Shown here piece by piece: positions 1 through 7,409 of a stretch of 26,388 nucleotides of DNA. Origin of the DNA: CAYRHS01 sp964424125. Its GTDB lineage: Bacteria; Actinomycetota; Acidimicrobiia; IMCC26256; JAOSJL01. Every line of letters begins with the position of its first letter. Positions within the stretch are counted from its first letter, which is position 1. The DNA is taken from the NCBI GenBank assembly GCA_964424125.1, contig CAYRHS010000021.1, forward strand, positions 1 to 26,388, written 5' to 3'. Both the position numbers and the translations under genes were made by a program. The notes under the pieces were generated by a model that was given only the letters and a program-made list of their open reading frames with translations, did not search any database and was not told where the DNA came from.

Positions 1-630
1 CATGGTGTGCGGGCTCGCGTCGATCATCGCCTGCGTCTCCGCCGGGAGCTCCTCGTCCGGGTGCTCCGCTCGGAACCAGGCGAGCCACCGGTCCACGGCC
101 GCCCGGCTCAGCGCGTAGTCGGCGACGATTGCCTCGTCGGCGACGCGCAGTACTCCGAGCAGCACCGCCGCGAGCACCCCCGTGCGGTCCTTGCCCGCGG
201 TGCAGTGGAAGACGACCGGGTAGGACTCCTCGAGCGCGAGCAGCTCGAACGCACGCGCGAAGCGCTCGGCCCCGGTGTCGAGCATGTCCAGGTAGAGCGA
301 GGCCACCAGCTCATGGGACGGCGCGTCCGTGACCTGCTCACGGGACCACGTGCGATCGAGCAGCGGCAGGTGGTGGCGGTCGATCTCGACCGCCACCTGG
401 TCGACGACCCCGTGGCGGTCGATCTCCCCTCCCGTCCGCAGATCGAGCACGGTCCGGATCCCGAGGCGCTCGAACGCCTGGAGGCCCTCCTCGCTCATGC
501 GTTGGAGCCCGTCCGCCCGGTAGAGCCGCCGCCACGACAGGAAGTGGCCGTCGCACGTGCGGTAGCCACCCAGGTCCCGGAAGTTGAACACACCGTCCAG
601 CGCGACGTGGCGGGTGGCTGCCTCGATCAC
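1..630 (-). CDS. Tyrosine-protein phosphatase, 3' end cut by window edge
   Basis: Protein-tyrosine phosphatase of the Y_phosphatase3 type (PtpB/IphP-like), which removes phosphate from protein tyrosines or phospholipids through a cysteinyl-phosphate intermediate. The family's N-terminal motif FNFRDLGGY lies at residues 15-23. The P-loop HCTAGKDRTG lies at 142-151, with Cys143 as nucleophile and Arg149 binding phosphate. The 210 visible codons hold the whole catalytic core and the C-terminus runs off the left edge. I chose the GTG at 630 because FNFRDLGGY follows shortly and a TACCGT hexamer sits exactly 6 nt upstream, which predicts a leaderless message. There is no Shine-Dalgarno. It diverges from the NYN gene with 56 bp between. 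The substrate cannot be told from sequence. Confidence 0.9.
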   Translation of the reverse strand, partial: MIEAATRHVALDGVFNFRDLGGYRTCDGHFLSWRRLYRADGLQRMSEEGLQAFERLGIRTVLDLRTGGEIDRHGVVDQVAVEIDRHHLPLLDRTWSREQVTDAPSHELVASLYLDMLDTGAERFARAFELLALEESYPVVFHCTAGKDRTGVLAAVLLGVLRVADEAIVADYALSRAAVDRWLAWFRAEHPDEELPAETQAMIDASPHTM

Positions 631-636
631 ACTCGC

Positions 637-642
637 ACGGTA
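637..642 (-). promoter_or_regulatory. -10 element (TACCGT) of phosphatase gene
   Basis: TACCGT on the minus strand is followed by 6 nt and then the GTG at 630. The spacing would put the transcription start on or next to the start codon. No -35 is evident. Confidence 0.5.
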
Positions 643-686
643 CCGGCGCCGCCCGGTGGACCGGGAAGCAATGGCAAGCTCGACGG

Positions 687-1094
687 GTGCACTGGGTGGT
701 GGACGGGAACAACGTCATGGGGTCACGCCCGGACGGTTGGTGGCGAGACCGGGTCGGCGCGGCGCTCCGACTCCACGGCCGGCTCGTGGCGTTCGCCGAG
801 GATCGGGGCGACCCGGTGACGCTCGTGTTCGACGGCGCCCCGAACGCACGTCTCCCGGAAGGGGAACGGGACGGGATCGGGGTGCGCTACGCGACCCGCG
901 GAGGTCGCGACGCAGCCGACGACCGGATCGTCGAGCTCGTCGAGGAGCTGCGCACACGGGGCGAGGACGACATCCGGGTGGTGACCTCGGATCGCGGGCT
1001 GTTGGCGAGGGTCGAACGGCTCGGCGCGACGACCGTGGGCGCGGGCCCGTTCCTCGGACGTCTCGATCGGCTCGACGGCGGCCCGACGAACTAG
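687..1094 (+). CDS. NYN domain (YacP-like) nuclease
   Basis: Small 135-residue protein with a PIN-like NYN fold, a family that contains metal-dependent RNases such as YacP/Rae1. The start VVDGNNVMGSRPDGWW is typical of actinobacterial members. The acidic residues expected at the metal site are visible: Asp6 in VVDGNN, Asp49 in FDG, Asp75/78/79 in GGRDAADD and Asp102 in TSDRGL. The start is GTG at 687, since the conserved first strand begins at residue 3. No strong Shine-Dalgarno is seen. It converges with the pirin gene and the two stop codons overlap by 4 bp. The RNA target is unknown. Confidence 0.85.
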   Translation: MHWVVDGNNVMGSRPDGWWRDRVGAALRLHGRLVAFAEDRGDPVTLVFDGAPNARLPEGERDGIGVRYATRGGRDAADDRIVELVEELRTRGEDDIRVVTSDRGLLARVERLGATTVGAGPFLGRLDRLDGGPTN

Positions 1095-1978
1095 ACGCCG
1101 ATCCGCCCCATCCGGCCCGCCTGGTAGTCCTCCACCGCCTGCACGATCTCGGCGCGGGTGTTCATGACGAACGGCCCGTAGCGGGCGACGGGCTCCCGCA
1201 GTGGCCGTCCGCTCACGACGATCAGATCGGCTCCTCGTTCCGCAGGCGCGGCGAGCACGACGTCGCTCGTCTCCGTCGCGCCCTCGCGCGGAGGCGAGAA
1301 TCGCACCAGCGTCCCATCTACGACGTGATGCGGGCGGGGTCCGACGTCCGCCGCACCTTCCATGACGTAGGCGAAGGCTTCCTGGGCGTCACGAGCGGGG
1401 AGCGCGACCCTCGCACCGGCATCGAGGGTCAAGCGGACGTACTGGAAGGGACTGTGCGTCTGGGCCGGGCCCTCGACGCCGAACGCCCGGCCCGCCACGA
1501 CCCGCGCCCGAACTCCCGGCGCGGCCTCCGCCACGGGGATCTCCTCGGCGCGCACGTCCTGGTAGCGCGGCGGGACCATCTTGTCCGCGGCGGGGAGGTT
1601 CACCCAGAGCTGGAGGAACTGGAGGCGCCCACCGTCGCGGCGGATGCGCGCCGAGGGCATCTCGGAGTGCACGACGCCGGCACCTGCGGTCATCCATTGA
1701 ACGTCACCCGACGCGAGCAGCCCGTGGTTCCCGGCCGAGTCCTTGTGCTCCGCCTCGCCTTCGAGGATGTACGTCACGGTCTCGAACCCGCGGTGTGGGT
1801 GGTCGGGCGCGCCCCTCGCCTCTCCCGGGCCGAGATCCTTCGGCCCGTGGTGATCGAGGAGGAGGAACGGGTCGGGCGCCTCCGCGCGGGGCGTCGGGAA
1901 CGCACGCCGGACCTCGAATCCCTCGCCTTCGAAAGTGTGGACGGCCGGGGCAGTGTTCCGAACCGCTCGCTCGCCCAT
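1091..1978 (-). CDS. Pirin family protein
   Basis: Bicupin of the pirin family, whose members act as metal-dependent quercetinases or redox-sensing regulators. The metal ligands known from human pirin are present: His60 and His62 in DHPHRGFETV, then His104 and Glu106 in GAGVVHSEMP. The first cupin is around residues 30-130, and the second covers the C-terminal half with LPARDAQEAFAYVMEGAADV. The reading frame is open upstream to 2032, but the ATG at 1978 has a GGAGGT Shine-Dalgarno 6 nt away, so I take it as the start (295 aa). The gene diverges from the P450 with 71 bp between. Substrate or partner is not deducible. Confidence 0.92.
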   Translation of the reverse strand: MGERAVRNTAPAVHTFEGEGFEVRRAFPTPRAEAPDPFLLLDHHGPKDLGPGEARGAPDHPHRGFETVTYILEGEAEHKDSAGNHGLLASGDVQWMTAGAGVVHSEMPSARIRRDGGRLQFLQLWVNLPAADKMVPPRYQDVRAEEIPVAEAAPGVRARVVAGRAFGVEGPAQTHSPFQYVRLTLDAGARVALPARDAQEAFAYVMEGAADVGPRPHHVVDGTLVRFSPPREGATETSDVVLAAPAERGADLIVVSGRPLREPVARYGPFVMNTRAEIVQAVEDYQAGRMGRIGV

Positions 1979-2035
1979 GGGGAGACCTCCGATCACGGTG
2001 GGGAACGGCCCACGCCGCCCGAAGCTTCCCACCGC

Positions 2036-2041
2036 TACGGT
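2036..2041 (+). promoter_or_regulatory. -10-like TACGGT before the P450 gene
   Basis: TACGGT lies 8 nt before the P450 ATG at 2050, which has no Shine-Dalgarno. This fits a leaderless or very short leader. The spacing is slightly longer than the 6 nt seen at other genes here. Confidence 0.35.
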
Positions 2042-2049
2042 GACCGGGC

Positions 2050-3276
2050 ATGACCGCCACGGCGGAACCCGTCGAGCCCCCGGACTTCCTCTCGCCGAGC
2101 TTCTTCGAGGACCCCTACCCCGTCTACCGCACCGCGCGGGAGGCGACGCCGGTGCTCCGGACCGACCTCGGGCCGTGGATGGTCTTCCACTACGACGACG
2201 TCGTCCGCCTGCTGCGGGACCAGAGCCTCTCGGTCGAGGACCGCAACGCGGCGATCACCCAGCGCAGCGAGGCCTTCCTCGACGCGCTCGACGGTCGTGA
2301 GCCCCGCGGCCGTACCGCGATCCTCAACCTCGATCCTCCGGGCCACACCCGGATTCGCCGCCTCGTCCAGCAAGCGTTCACCCCACGACGAATCGAGGGG
2401 CTCGCACCCCGTGTCCGGTCGCTCGTCGACGAAGCGCTCGATGCAGTCGCGCCGACCGGTCGCATGGACGTCATCGCCGACCTCGCGTTCCCCCTCCCGT
2501 TCACCGTGATCACCGAGATGCTCGGGATGCCCGGCGGCGACACGGAGCGACTCCGGGAGTGGTCACACACGCTCGCGGGAACGCTCGACCCGATCGCCGA
2601 TCCCGAGCTCGTCCGCGCCGCGGTGACGGCCTCCGACGAGATGGCGTCCTACGTCCGTGACGCCATCGCCTGGAAACGCGCCCGCCTCACGGACGATCTC
2701 CTGAGCGCCCTCATCGTCGCCGAGGACGAAGGCGAGAAGCTGAGCGAAACCGAGCTCCGGGACCAGGTCGTGCTGCTCTACATCGCGGGGCACGAGACGA
2801 CGGTCAATCTCATCGGCAACGGCACGCTGGCGCTGCTGCGTAACCGCGACGAGCTCGAACGCTGGCGAGCCGATCCCGGCCTCGATCGCGACGCGGTCGA
2901 GGAGCTCCTGCGCTACGACTCCCCGGTGCAGTTCTCGCGCCGGATCGCGGTCCGCGACCTCGAGGTCGGCGGTGTGTCGATTCCCGCGCGCAGCTTCGTG
3001 CTCACCTGCCTCGGTTCGGCGAACCACGATCCCGCACGCTTCGGGAACGACGCTGACCGGCTCCGACTCGGGCGATCGGAAGCGGGCCAGCACCTCTCGT
3101 TCGGCAGTGGCATCCACCACTGCCTTGGCGCGGCGCTGGCCCGAGTCGAAGGACGGATCGCGCTGAGCAGCCTGGTGCGGCGATTCCCGCACATCGAGCT
3201 CGCGACCGAGCGGCCGGCGTGGAACGGACGCTTCGTGCTACGGGGCCTCGACGAGCTGCCCGTCACCCTCGCCTGA
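2050..3276 (+). CDS. Cytochrome P450
   Basis: Soluble bacterial class I P450 of 408 residues, a heme-thiolate monooxygenase expected to need ferredoxin and a reductase. The I-helix oxygen-activation motif AGHETT is at 246-251 and the K-helix ExxR lies within VEELLRYDSP (Glu284 to about Arg288). The heme-binding loop FGSGIHHCLG is at 351-360 with Cys358 as axial ligand. Length and motif order are those of a full gene. No ferredoxin or reductase gene is nearby, so the electron donor must be encoded elsewhere. The substrate is unknown. It resembles CYP families common in actinobacterial steroid, terpene and hydroxylation pathways, but I would not assign one. It ends 5 bp from the convergent RibD-C gene. 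Confidence 0.95.
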   Translation: MTATAEPVEPPDFLSPSFFEDPYPVYRTAREATPVLRTDLGPWMVFHYDDVVRLLRDQSLSVEDRNAAITQRSEAFLDALDGREPRGRTAILNLDPPGHTRIRRLVQQAFTPRRIEGLAPRVRSLVDEALDAVAPTGRMDVIADLAFPLPFTVITEMLGMPGGDTERLREWSHTLAGTLDPIADPELVRAAVTASDEMASYVRDAIAWKRARLTDDLLSALIVAEDEGEKLSETELRDQVVLLYIAGHETTVNLIGNGTLALLRNRDELERWRADPGLDRDAVEELLRYDSPVQFSRRIAVRDLEVGGVSIPARSFVLTCLGSANHDPARFGNDADRLRLGRSEAGQHLSFGSGIHHCLGAALARVEGRIALSSLVRRFPHIELATERPAWNGRFVLRGLDELPVTLA

Positions 3277-3285
3277 GCAGCTCAG
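3273..3285. terminator. Palindrome holding both convergent stop codons
   Basis: CTGAGCAGCTCAG has 6-bp inverted arms around a central A. It contains the TGA of the P450 gene and, on the other strand, the TGA of the RibD-C gene. It may act as a compact two-way stop signal, but it is too short to be sure. Confidence 0.25.
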
Positions 3286-4019
3286 CGCCGGCGGTAGCGC
3301 AGGAAGAGTGAGCCGTCCTCGGTGAGGACGTGAGCGAGCTCCAGCTCCACCGGCACGTCCGGTCCCGGGCCGTCCACGATTCCGGGGCCGTCGCCGCCGA
3401 CGAGGATCGGCGACACCGTCAGGCACACCTCGTCGACGAGTCCCGCTCCGACCACGGCGGCGTTGAGGCGGGGACCGCCTTCCAGAAGCGCGACCCGTGC
3501 GCCGAGCTCGCGGAGCTCGCGCAGCGCGCGTGCGGGCTCGACGTTTCGGTCACCCGCCACGATCACGTCCGCGACCCGCCGCGCCTCGGCCACGCGCCCC
3601 GCCGGTGCAGCCTCGCCCGTGACCACGATCGGGCGTGAGGCCTCGTCGTGGAAGAGCGGGGCGTCGAAGTCCAGATCGACGCGGCCGGTCACGATCGCGA
3701 GGCGAGCCACCGGCCACACCCCGTTGGCGCGGCGCCGCGCCCGCTCCCCCTCGTCGCTCGCCGGTGGACCGTACGACTCCGCCCGCACCGTGCCCGCGGC
3801 GACGAGGATGACGTCCGCGACCGTGCGCAGCGCATGGAACACGCGCCGGTCCGCCGGTCCGCTGAGCGGACCCGAGACGCCCCCGACGCTGATCCGACCG
3901 TCCACCGAGGCCGCCATGTTCATCATCAGCCAGGGCCGTTCGTCGGTCGGCGAACGTGGCTCTGCGTAGGCATCGTCGACGCCGACCGTGACCACCGGTG
4001 GAGGGAACAGGCGCTGCAT
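3282..4019 (-). CDS. RibD C-terminal domain (pyrimidine reductase-like) protein
   Basis: Stand-alone RibD-C/dihydrofolate-reductase-fold protein of 245 aa. In riboflavin synthesis this domain reduces the ribosyl side chain of the aminopyrimidine with NADPH, but many actinobacterial stand-alone members have unknown substrates. Visible features are the N-terminal substrate segment NMAASVDGRI (34-43), VAAGTVRAESYGPP (73-86) and the nucleotide-binding EGGPRLN (180-186), followed by VDEVCLTVSPILVGG. The RibD deaminase domain is absent and no other riboflavin gene is nearby. I take the ATG at 4019. A GTG at 4031 overlapping the SDR stop (GTGA) is an alternative adding four residues. Either start implies translational coupling to the upstream SDR gene. 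Confidence 0.85.
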   Translation of the reverse strand: MQRLFPPPVVTVGVDDAYAEPRSPTDERPWLMMNMAASVDGRISVGGVSGPLSGPADRRVFHALRTVADVILVAAGTVRAESYGPPASDEGERARRRANGVWPVARLAIVTGRVDLDFDAPLFHDEASRPIVVTGEAAPAGRVAEARRVADVIVAGDRNVEPARALRELRELGARVALLEGGPRLNAAVVGAGLVDEVCLTVSPILVGGDGPGIVDGPGPDVPVELELAHVLTEDGSLFLRYRRR

Positions 4020-4027
4020 CAGCTCAC

Positions 4028-4771
4028 TCACATGAGGCTCGAGCTCGCCCCGCCGTCGACGAGGACGCTCGTCCCGGTGACGAAGCGAGCCTGCTCGGAA
4101 CAGAGAAACGCCACGACCGCACCGAAGTCGGCCGGATCGCCGAGCTTGCGGACCGGGATCGACGCGACCAGCTCGCCCGGATCGCGGCCGAGGCCCCGGA
4201 GGCGCGGCGTGTCGTGCAGTCCCGGCTGGACCGAGTTCACCGTGATGCCGGACGACGCGACCTCGCCCGCGAGGACCTTCAGGAACCCGGTCACCGCCGT
4301 GCGCGCCGCGACCGAAGCAACGAGCACCGGGCTGGGCTCGCGGACGACGGACGACGTGATGGCGACCACCCGCCCCCATCCTCGTTCCTGCATCGAGGGA
4401 ACGGCGGCCCGACACATCGCCACGGCCGAACGGAAGTTCAGATCGAGCGCTTGCTGGTAGGCGGTGAGCTCCGTGCTCGCGAACGTACCGGGCGGCGGCC
4501 CGCCGGCGTTCGTCACCAGGACGTCGACGCCGCCGAATGCCTCCACTGCGTCTCGCACGAAGCCGGTCGCCCCGTCCTCCGCGGCGACGTCGGCGACGAT
4601 CGCGACCGGGTCGCCGGCCACGGTCGCGGCCGCTGCGTCGATACGAGCACGGTCGCGGCTGCACATCGCCACGCGCGCGCCTTCTTCGGCGAGCGTGCGC
4701 GCCACAGCCAGGCCGAGCCCGCTCGATGCCGCCGCGACTGCGGCCCGACGGCCGTTCAGTCCGAGATCCAC
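4028..4771 (-). CDS. Atypical SDR-family protein lacking the Tyr-Lys pair
   Basis: Short-chain dehydrogenase/reductase fold of 247 aa. The nucleotide-binding loop is degenerate (AAASSGLG, 13-20). The TNAG at 87-90, the structural Asn112 and Ser140/141 in ITSS are present, and the C-terminus has the usual TGTSVLVDGGAS. At the position of the catalytic YxxxK the protein reads S153-V-A-A-R157, so both Tyr and Lys are replaced. A known subfamily of 3-oxoacyl-ACP-reductase-like proteins shares this change, and its activity is unclear. The start is GTG at 4771 with GGAGG just upstream. It is the first gene of a pair with the RibD-C reductase, overlapping or nearly so, which suggests they work in the same pathway. 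Confidence 0.9.
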   Translation of the reverse strand: MDLGLNGRRAAVAAASSGLGLAVARTLAEEGARVAMCSRDRARIDAAAATVAGDPVAIVADVAAEDGATGFVRDAVEAFGGVDVLVTNAGGPPPGTFASTELTAYQQALDLNFRSAVAMCRAAVPSMQERGWGRVVAITSSVVREPSPVLVASVAARTAVTGFLKVLAGEVASSGITVNSVQPGLHDTPRLRGLGRDPGELVASIPVRKLGDPADFGAVVAFLCSEQARFVTGTSVLVDGGASSSLM

Positions 4772-4805
4772 GGTTCCCTCCAGAGGTCGCCGGGGAGGCG
4801 TGCCC

Positions 4806-4811
4806 TAGATT
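4806..4811 (+). promoter_or_regulatory. -10 element (TAGATT) upstream of cation antiporter
   Basis: TAGATT lies 8 nt before a GTG at 4820 that opens a ten-codon ORF, and 34 nt before the antiporter's own GTG. No start codon in the antiporter frame lies between, and no Shine-Dalgarno precedes the antiporter. Confidence 0.4.
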
Positions 4812-4819
4812 CGCACCTC

Positions 4820-4852
4820 GTGCACCCCCGCCGCCGTCTCGCTCCGTGCTGA
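4820..4852 (+). CDS. Candidate leaderless upstream mini-ORF (10 codons)
   Basis: GTG-initiated ORF encoding MHPRRRLAPC, placed 8 nt after a -10-like TAGATT. Its stop TGA (4850-4852) lies just past the antiporter GTG (4846-4848), so the two reading frames overlap by 7 nt. The antiporter lacks a Shine-Dalgarno, so ribosomes ending this peptide could re-start there. This is an inference from spacing only. The peptide is too short to judge by codon use. Confidence 0.25.
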   Translation: MHPRRRLAPC

Positions 4853-5784
4853 CCTACCTCGTCGCCTTCGCCGGCGGCCTGATCCTGCTCGCCCTCGCCG
4901 CCGACCAGTTCGTGATCGGCTCGGCGCGCCTGGCCCGGGCGCTTCGGATCTCGCCCATCGTCGTCGGCGTGGTCGTGATGGGTTTCGGCACGAGCGCGCC
5001 CGAGCTCGTCGTCTCCGCTCTCGCGGCCGCCAACGACCAGGTCGAGATCGCAGTCGGCAACATCGTGGGGTCCAACCTGGCGAACCTCTCGCTGCTCCTC
5101 GGGATCGGCGCGTTGGTGACGGAGATCCGTGTCGCGTCGCTGACGGTCCGGCGCGAGGCGCCGCTGGTCTTCGGGGCGACCGTCGTCTACTGGGTGCTCG
5201 TCCAGGGCGACACCACGCGGTGGCGGGGGCTCGTCCTGGTGCTCCTGCTGTTCGTGTCCCTGGGCGGGATCCTCCGCACGGCGCGCTCGACCGACCCGCT
5301 GACGGGCGAGATCGAAGAGCGAGTGGGCACGGGACCGGGCGCGGGGAAGGAGACGCTACGAGCCGTCGGCGGCCTGGTCGGCACGCTCGTGGGCGCACAG
5401 GTACTGCTCTACGGGGCCACGAACATCGCGGACGAGATCGGCCTCTCCGAAGGTTTCGTCGGTGTCACGCTCGTCGCGATCGGGACATCGCTCCCCGAGC
5501 TCGTGACCGTCGTGCAGGCGGCGCGTCGGCAAGAGGTCGACCTGATCGTGGGGAACCTGCTCGGCAGCAACCTGTTCAACCTCCTGGCAGTGGGCGGGGT
5601 CGCGATGCTGGTCGGCCCGGGGCGGGTCGGGGACGCGTCGCTCACCGGGCTCGGCATGGGACTCGTGCTCGCGCTCACCGCGCTGGTGTGGCTCTTCATG
5701 AGCACCGGGCTGCGAGTGAGCCGAGGCGAGGGAGTTGCCCTGGTCGTCTTCTATGCGGTGAGCATCGTGCTCTTGCGGTTGTGA
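4846..5784 (+). CDS. Calcium/cation antiporter, CaCA family (YrbG-like)
   Basis: Inner-membrane Na+/Ca2+ or H+/Ca2+ exchanger of 312 aa with about ten membrane segments in two inverted halves. The first alpha repeat has GFGTSAPELVVS (46-57) and GNIVGSNLANL (71-81). The second has IGTSLPELVT (212-221) and GNLLGSNLFNL (236-246). The acidic residues in the two PEL motifs form the ion site in this family. A short hydrophilic loop (about 143-170) joins the halves. The frame is open far upstream, but the first membrane segment begins at once after the GTG at 4846, so I use that. There is no Shine-Dalgarno, and an overlapping mini-ORF may provide coupled initiation. It stands alone and converges with the DinB-fold gene. 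Confidence 0.9.
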   Translation: MLTYLVAFAGGLILLALAADQFVIGSARLARALRISPIVVGVVVMGFGTSAPELVVSALAAANDQVEIAVGNIVGSNLANLSLLLGIGALVTEIRVASLTVRREAPLVFGATVVYWVLVQGDTTRWRGLVLVLLLFVSLGGILRTARSTDPLTGEIEERVGTGPGAGKETLRAVGGLVGTLVGAQVLLYGATNIADEIGLSEGFVGVTLVAIGTSLPELVTVVQAARRQEVDLIVGNLLGSNLFNLLAVGGVAMLVGPGRVGDASLTGLGMGLVLALTALVWLFMSTGLRVSRGEGVALVVFYAVSIVLLRL

Positions 5785-5797
5785 GCAGCCGAGCGGC

Positions 5798-6604
5798 TCA
5801 GGGGACGACCGTCATCGCCTCCACGACGTGCTGACCGAGCTCCGCGTCGCCGTCGAAGGTCACCCGCCCGCTGTCGAGCGTCCGGTCCGCGGCCCAACGG
5901 CCGCTCGCGAGGCGCGTGAACACCTCAGCATCGAGGTGGATCGTCACCGTCGGATGGTCCGGGACCTCGTCGACTGCCGCGGCTCGCCCGTCGACCGCAA
6001 TGGGGAGCACGAACCCGGCCGGGCCGCTGATGTCCAGGACGACGCTCGCACCCTGTGGTGCGGCTGCGCGTTTGCCCACGACCATCGGCATTCCGCGCGC
6101 GAGCCACCGGACCGAGTGCTCGGCGATCGGGCCCTCGAAATGGCCGGGACGATCGGTCGCGATCCGCATGTCCTGCTCGTGCGTCCAGCAGTCGAAGACA
6201 CGGATCTCCATGAAGAGTCGGTAGGGCCCCTCGCCGATCGGAGTGAAGCCCAGCCGGTCGAAGTCTTCGGTCGTCATCGCTCGCAGCGCGTCGAGGCGCC
6301 GTGACGTCGCGTCCCGGAACTCGGAGAGCACGTCGGGACCGGGCCGGGCGCGGCTCGCCTCGACCCATTGCTCGTTGAGCTCGCCGATCGCGTCGCGGAC
6401 GTGGGGGTAGTCACCCGGAGGAAGCTCCGGCGCTTCGTCACCCAACAGCATCCGCTCCGTCCCGACGATGTGGGACAGGTGGTCCCGCACGGTCCACCCG
6501 GGACAGTCCGTCGGCCGATCCCAATCGGGATCGTCGAACTGCGCGCACAGGTCGCCGATCGTGTGCCACTCCGTCTCGAGGAGGTCGATCACCGGCTCGG
6601 GCAT
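5798..6604 (-). CDS. Maleylpyruvate isomerase-type mycothiol-dependent protein (DinB fold)
   Basis: Actinobacterial TIGR03083-type protein of 268 aa with an N-terminal four-helix DinB/MDMPI domain and a C-terminal SCP2-like domain. The N-terminal signature CPGWTVRDHLSHI is at 34-46 (His42) and the second histidine motif FDCWTHEQDMR is at about 138-147 (His142). These histidines bind the divalent metal in mycothiol-dependent maleylpyruvate isomerase. The C-terminal part from about 215 carries VTIHLDAEVFTRLASGR and RVTFDGDAELGQHVVEAM, typical of the sterol-carrier-like half. The ATG at 6604 has AAGGAG 5 nt upstream, so the GTG at 6610 is not needed. It lies 18 nt after the DsbA-like gene on the same strand, probably one operon of thiol-linked functions. 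Substrate unknown. Confidence 0.85.
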   Translation of the reverse strand: MPEPVIDLLETEWHTIGDLCAQFDDPDWDRPTDCPGWTVRDHLSHIVGTERMLLGDEAPELPPGDYPHVRDAIGELNEQWVEASRARPGPDVLSEFRDATSRRLDALRAMTTEDFDRLGFTPIGEGPYRLFMEIRVFDCWTHEQDMRIATDRPGHFEGPIAEHSVRWLARGMPMVVGKRAAAPQGASVVLDISGPAGFVLPIAVDGRAAAVDEVPDHPTVTIHLDAEVFTRLASGRWAADRTLDSGRVTFDGDAELGQHVVEAMTVVP

Positions 6605-6622
6605 GTGCACTCCTTCACGTCG

Positions 6623-7318
6623 TCACGCCACGGGGCGCTGGATGGTCTCCCACGAACGGGCATCGAGGTACGGCGCGAACAAGCCCGCCAGATGTTCCCA
6701 GTCCGCGGCCAGCTTCGGACGGCGGATCTCGTAGAGATGATCGAACTCCCGCCACCCGATCACAAGGTCCCAGAGCCGAGCCGCCGCGTTGCCCCTCGGC
6801 GCGGGCGCGACGTTCGGGCCGAAGATGATCGTCTCGTCGGGAAAGGCCAGGATCGGAACGCCGAAGCCCCCGCGCTCGACCGCCCACTCATGGTCGGCGC
6901 GGACCTCGTCGGTCGTCGACGGGTCGGCGATCGCCTCCGCCACCACGTCGCGCGGAAATCCCGCATCCACGACCACGCGCTCGTGTACGGCGCGTTCCTG
7001 GGTCGGCTCGCCACGTTCGAAGAACGCGGCCCCGACGGCCCGGTACCACCGATCGATCGCGTCCTGGCTCTCGCGGCGCAGCAGCGCACCGACGCGCATC
7101 TGCGACCAGCCCCACGCCCAGGGGCGCTCCCATGGGTGACGCTTGCCCTCCGGCCGGTTGACCTCCTCGAGACTGAAGAACCGCCAGTGGATCTCGACGC
7201 CACGACGGGTCCGCACCTCGCGGATCCACCGTGAGCCCTGGTAGGCCCACGGGCACATCGGGTCGAAGAAGAACTCCACGGTGTCGACGGCGGGAGCGGT
7301 CTCGATCGACTCGGTCAC
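6623..7318 (-). CDS. DsbA-family thioredoxin-fold protein with CPWA active site
   Basis: 231-residue DsbA/FrnE-like protein without signal peptide, so cytoplasmic. The thioredoxin strand and active site read VEFFFDPMCPWAYQGSRW, giving Cys22-Pro-Trp-Ala. The second cysteine of CxxC is missing, so it cannot form the usual intramolecular disulfide. The helical insert (SQMRVGALLRRESQDAIDRW) and a late GVPILAF cis-proline loop follow. It resembles the actinobacterial proteins around Rv2466c, a mycothiol-dependent nitroreductase with CPWC, and may use mycothiol through its single Cys. The start is GTG at 7318, 9 nt after a TAGCGT hexamer and without a Shine-Dalgarno. It is followed by a DinB-fold mycothiol-family gene 18 nt downstream. 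Confidence 0.85.
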   Translation of the reverse strand: MTESIETAPAVDTVEFFFDPMCPWAYQGSRWIREVRTRRGVEIHWRFFSLEEVNRPEGKRHPWERPWAWGWSQMRVGALLRRESQDAIDRWYRAVGAAFFERGEPTQERAVHERVVVDAGFPRDVVAEAIADPSTTDEVRADHEWAVERGGFGVPILAFPDETIIFGPNVAPAPRGNAAARLWDLVIGWREFDHLYEIRRPKLAADWEHLAGLFAPYLDARSWETIQRPVA

Positions 7319-7327
7319 GGTTCGTCG

Positions 7328-7337
7328 ACGCTACGGT
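7328..7337. promoter_or_regulatory. Overlapping divergent -10 elements
   Basis: ACGCTACGGT contains TAGCGT on the minus strand (7328-7333), 9 nt before the DsbA-like GTG, and TACGGT on the plus strand (7332-7337) facing the thioesterase. The two hexamers share a TA step, so the two transcripts could compete for polymerase. No -35 is evident for either. Confidence 0.3.
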
Positions 7338-7361
7338 CGCGGCCTCCGACCCGGCAAGCCA

Positions 7362-7389
7362 CGGAGCGGGACGAAGAATGCCCGCTCCG
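7362..7389 (+). repeat. 9-bp inverted repeat in thioesterase leader
   Basis: CGGAGCGGG at 7362-7370 and its exact reverse complement CCCGCTCCG at 7381-7389 are separated by 10 nt. It lies between the putative plus-strand -10 and the Shine-Dalgarno (7398-7403) of the thioesterase gene. It could fold in the mRNA leader or serve as a protein-binding site. Confidence 0.55.
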
Positions 7390-7409
7390 CGACAACGAAG
7401 GAGCAGGAC

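Noticed and set aside
4032..4664. N-terminal extension of the RibD-C frame
   Set aside because: The open frame continues to 4664 but overlaps the SDR gene and has no recognisable sequence. The domain starts just after 4019.
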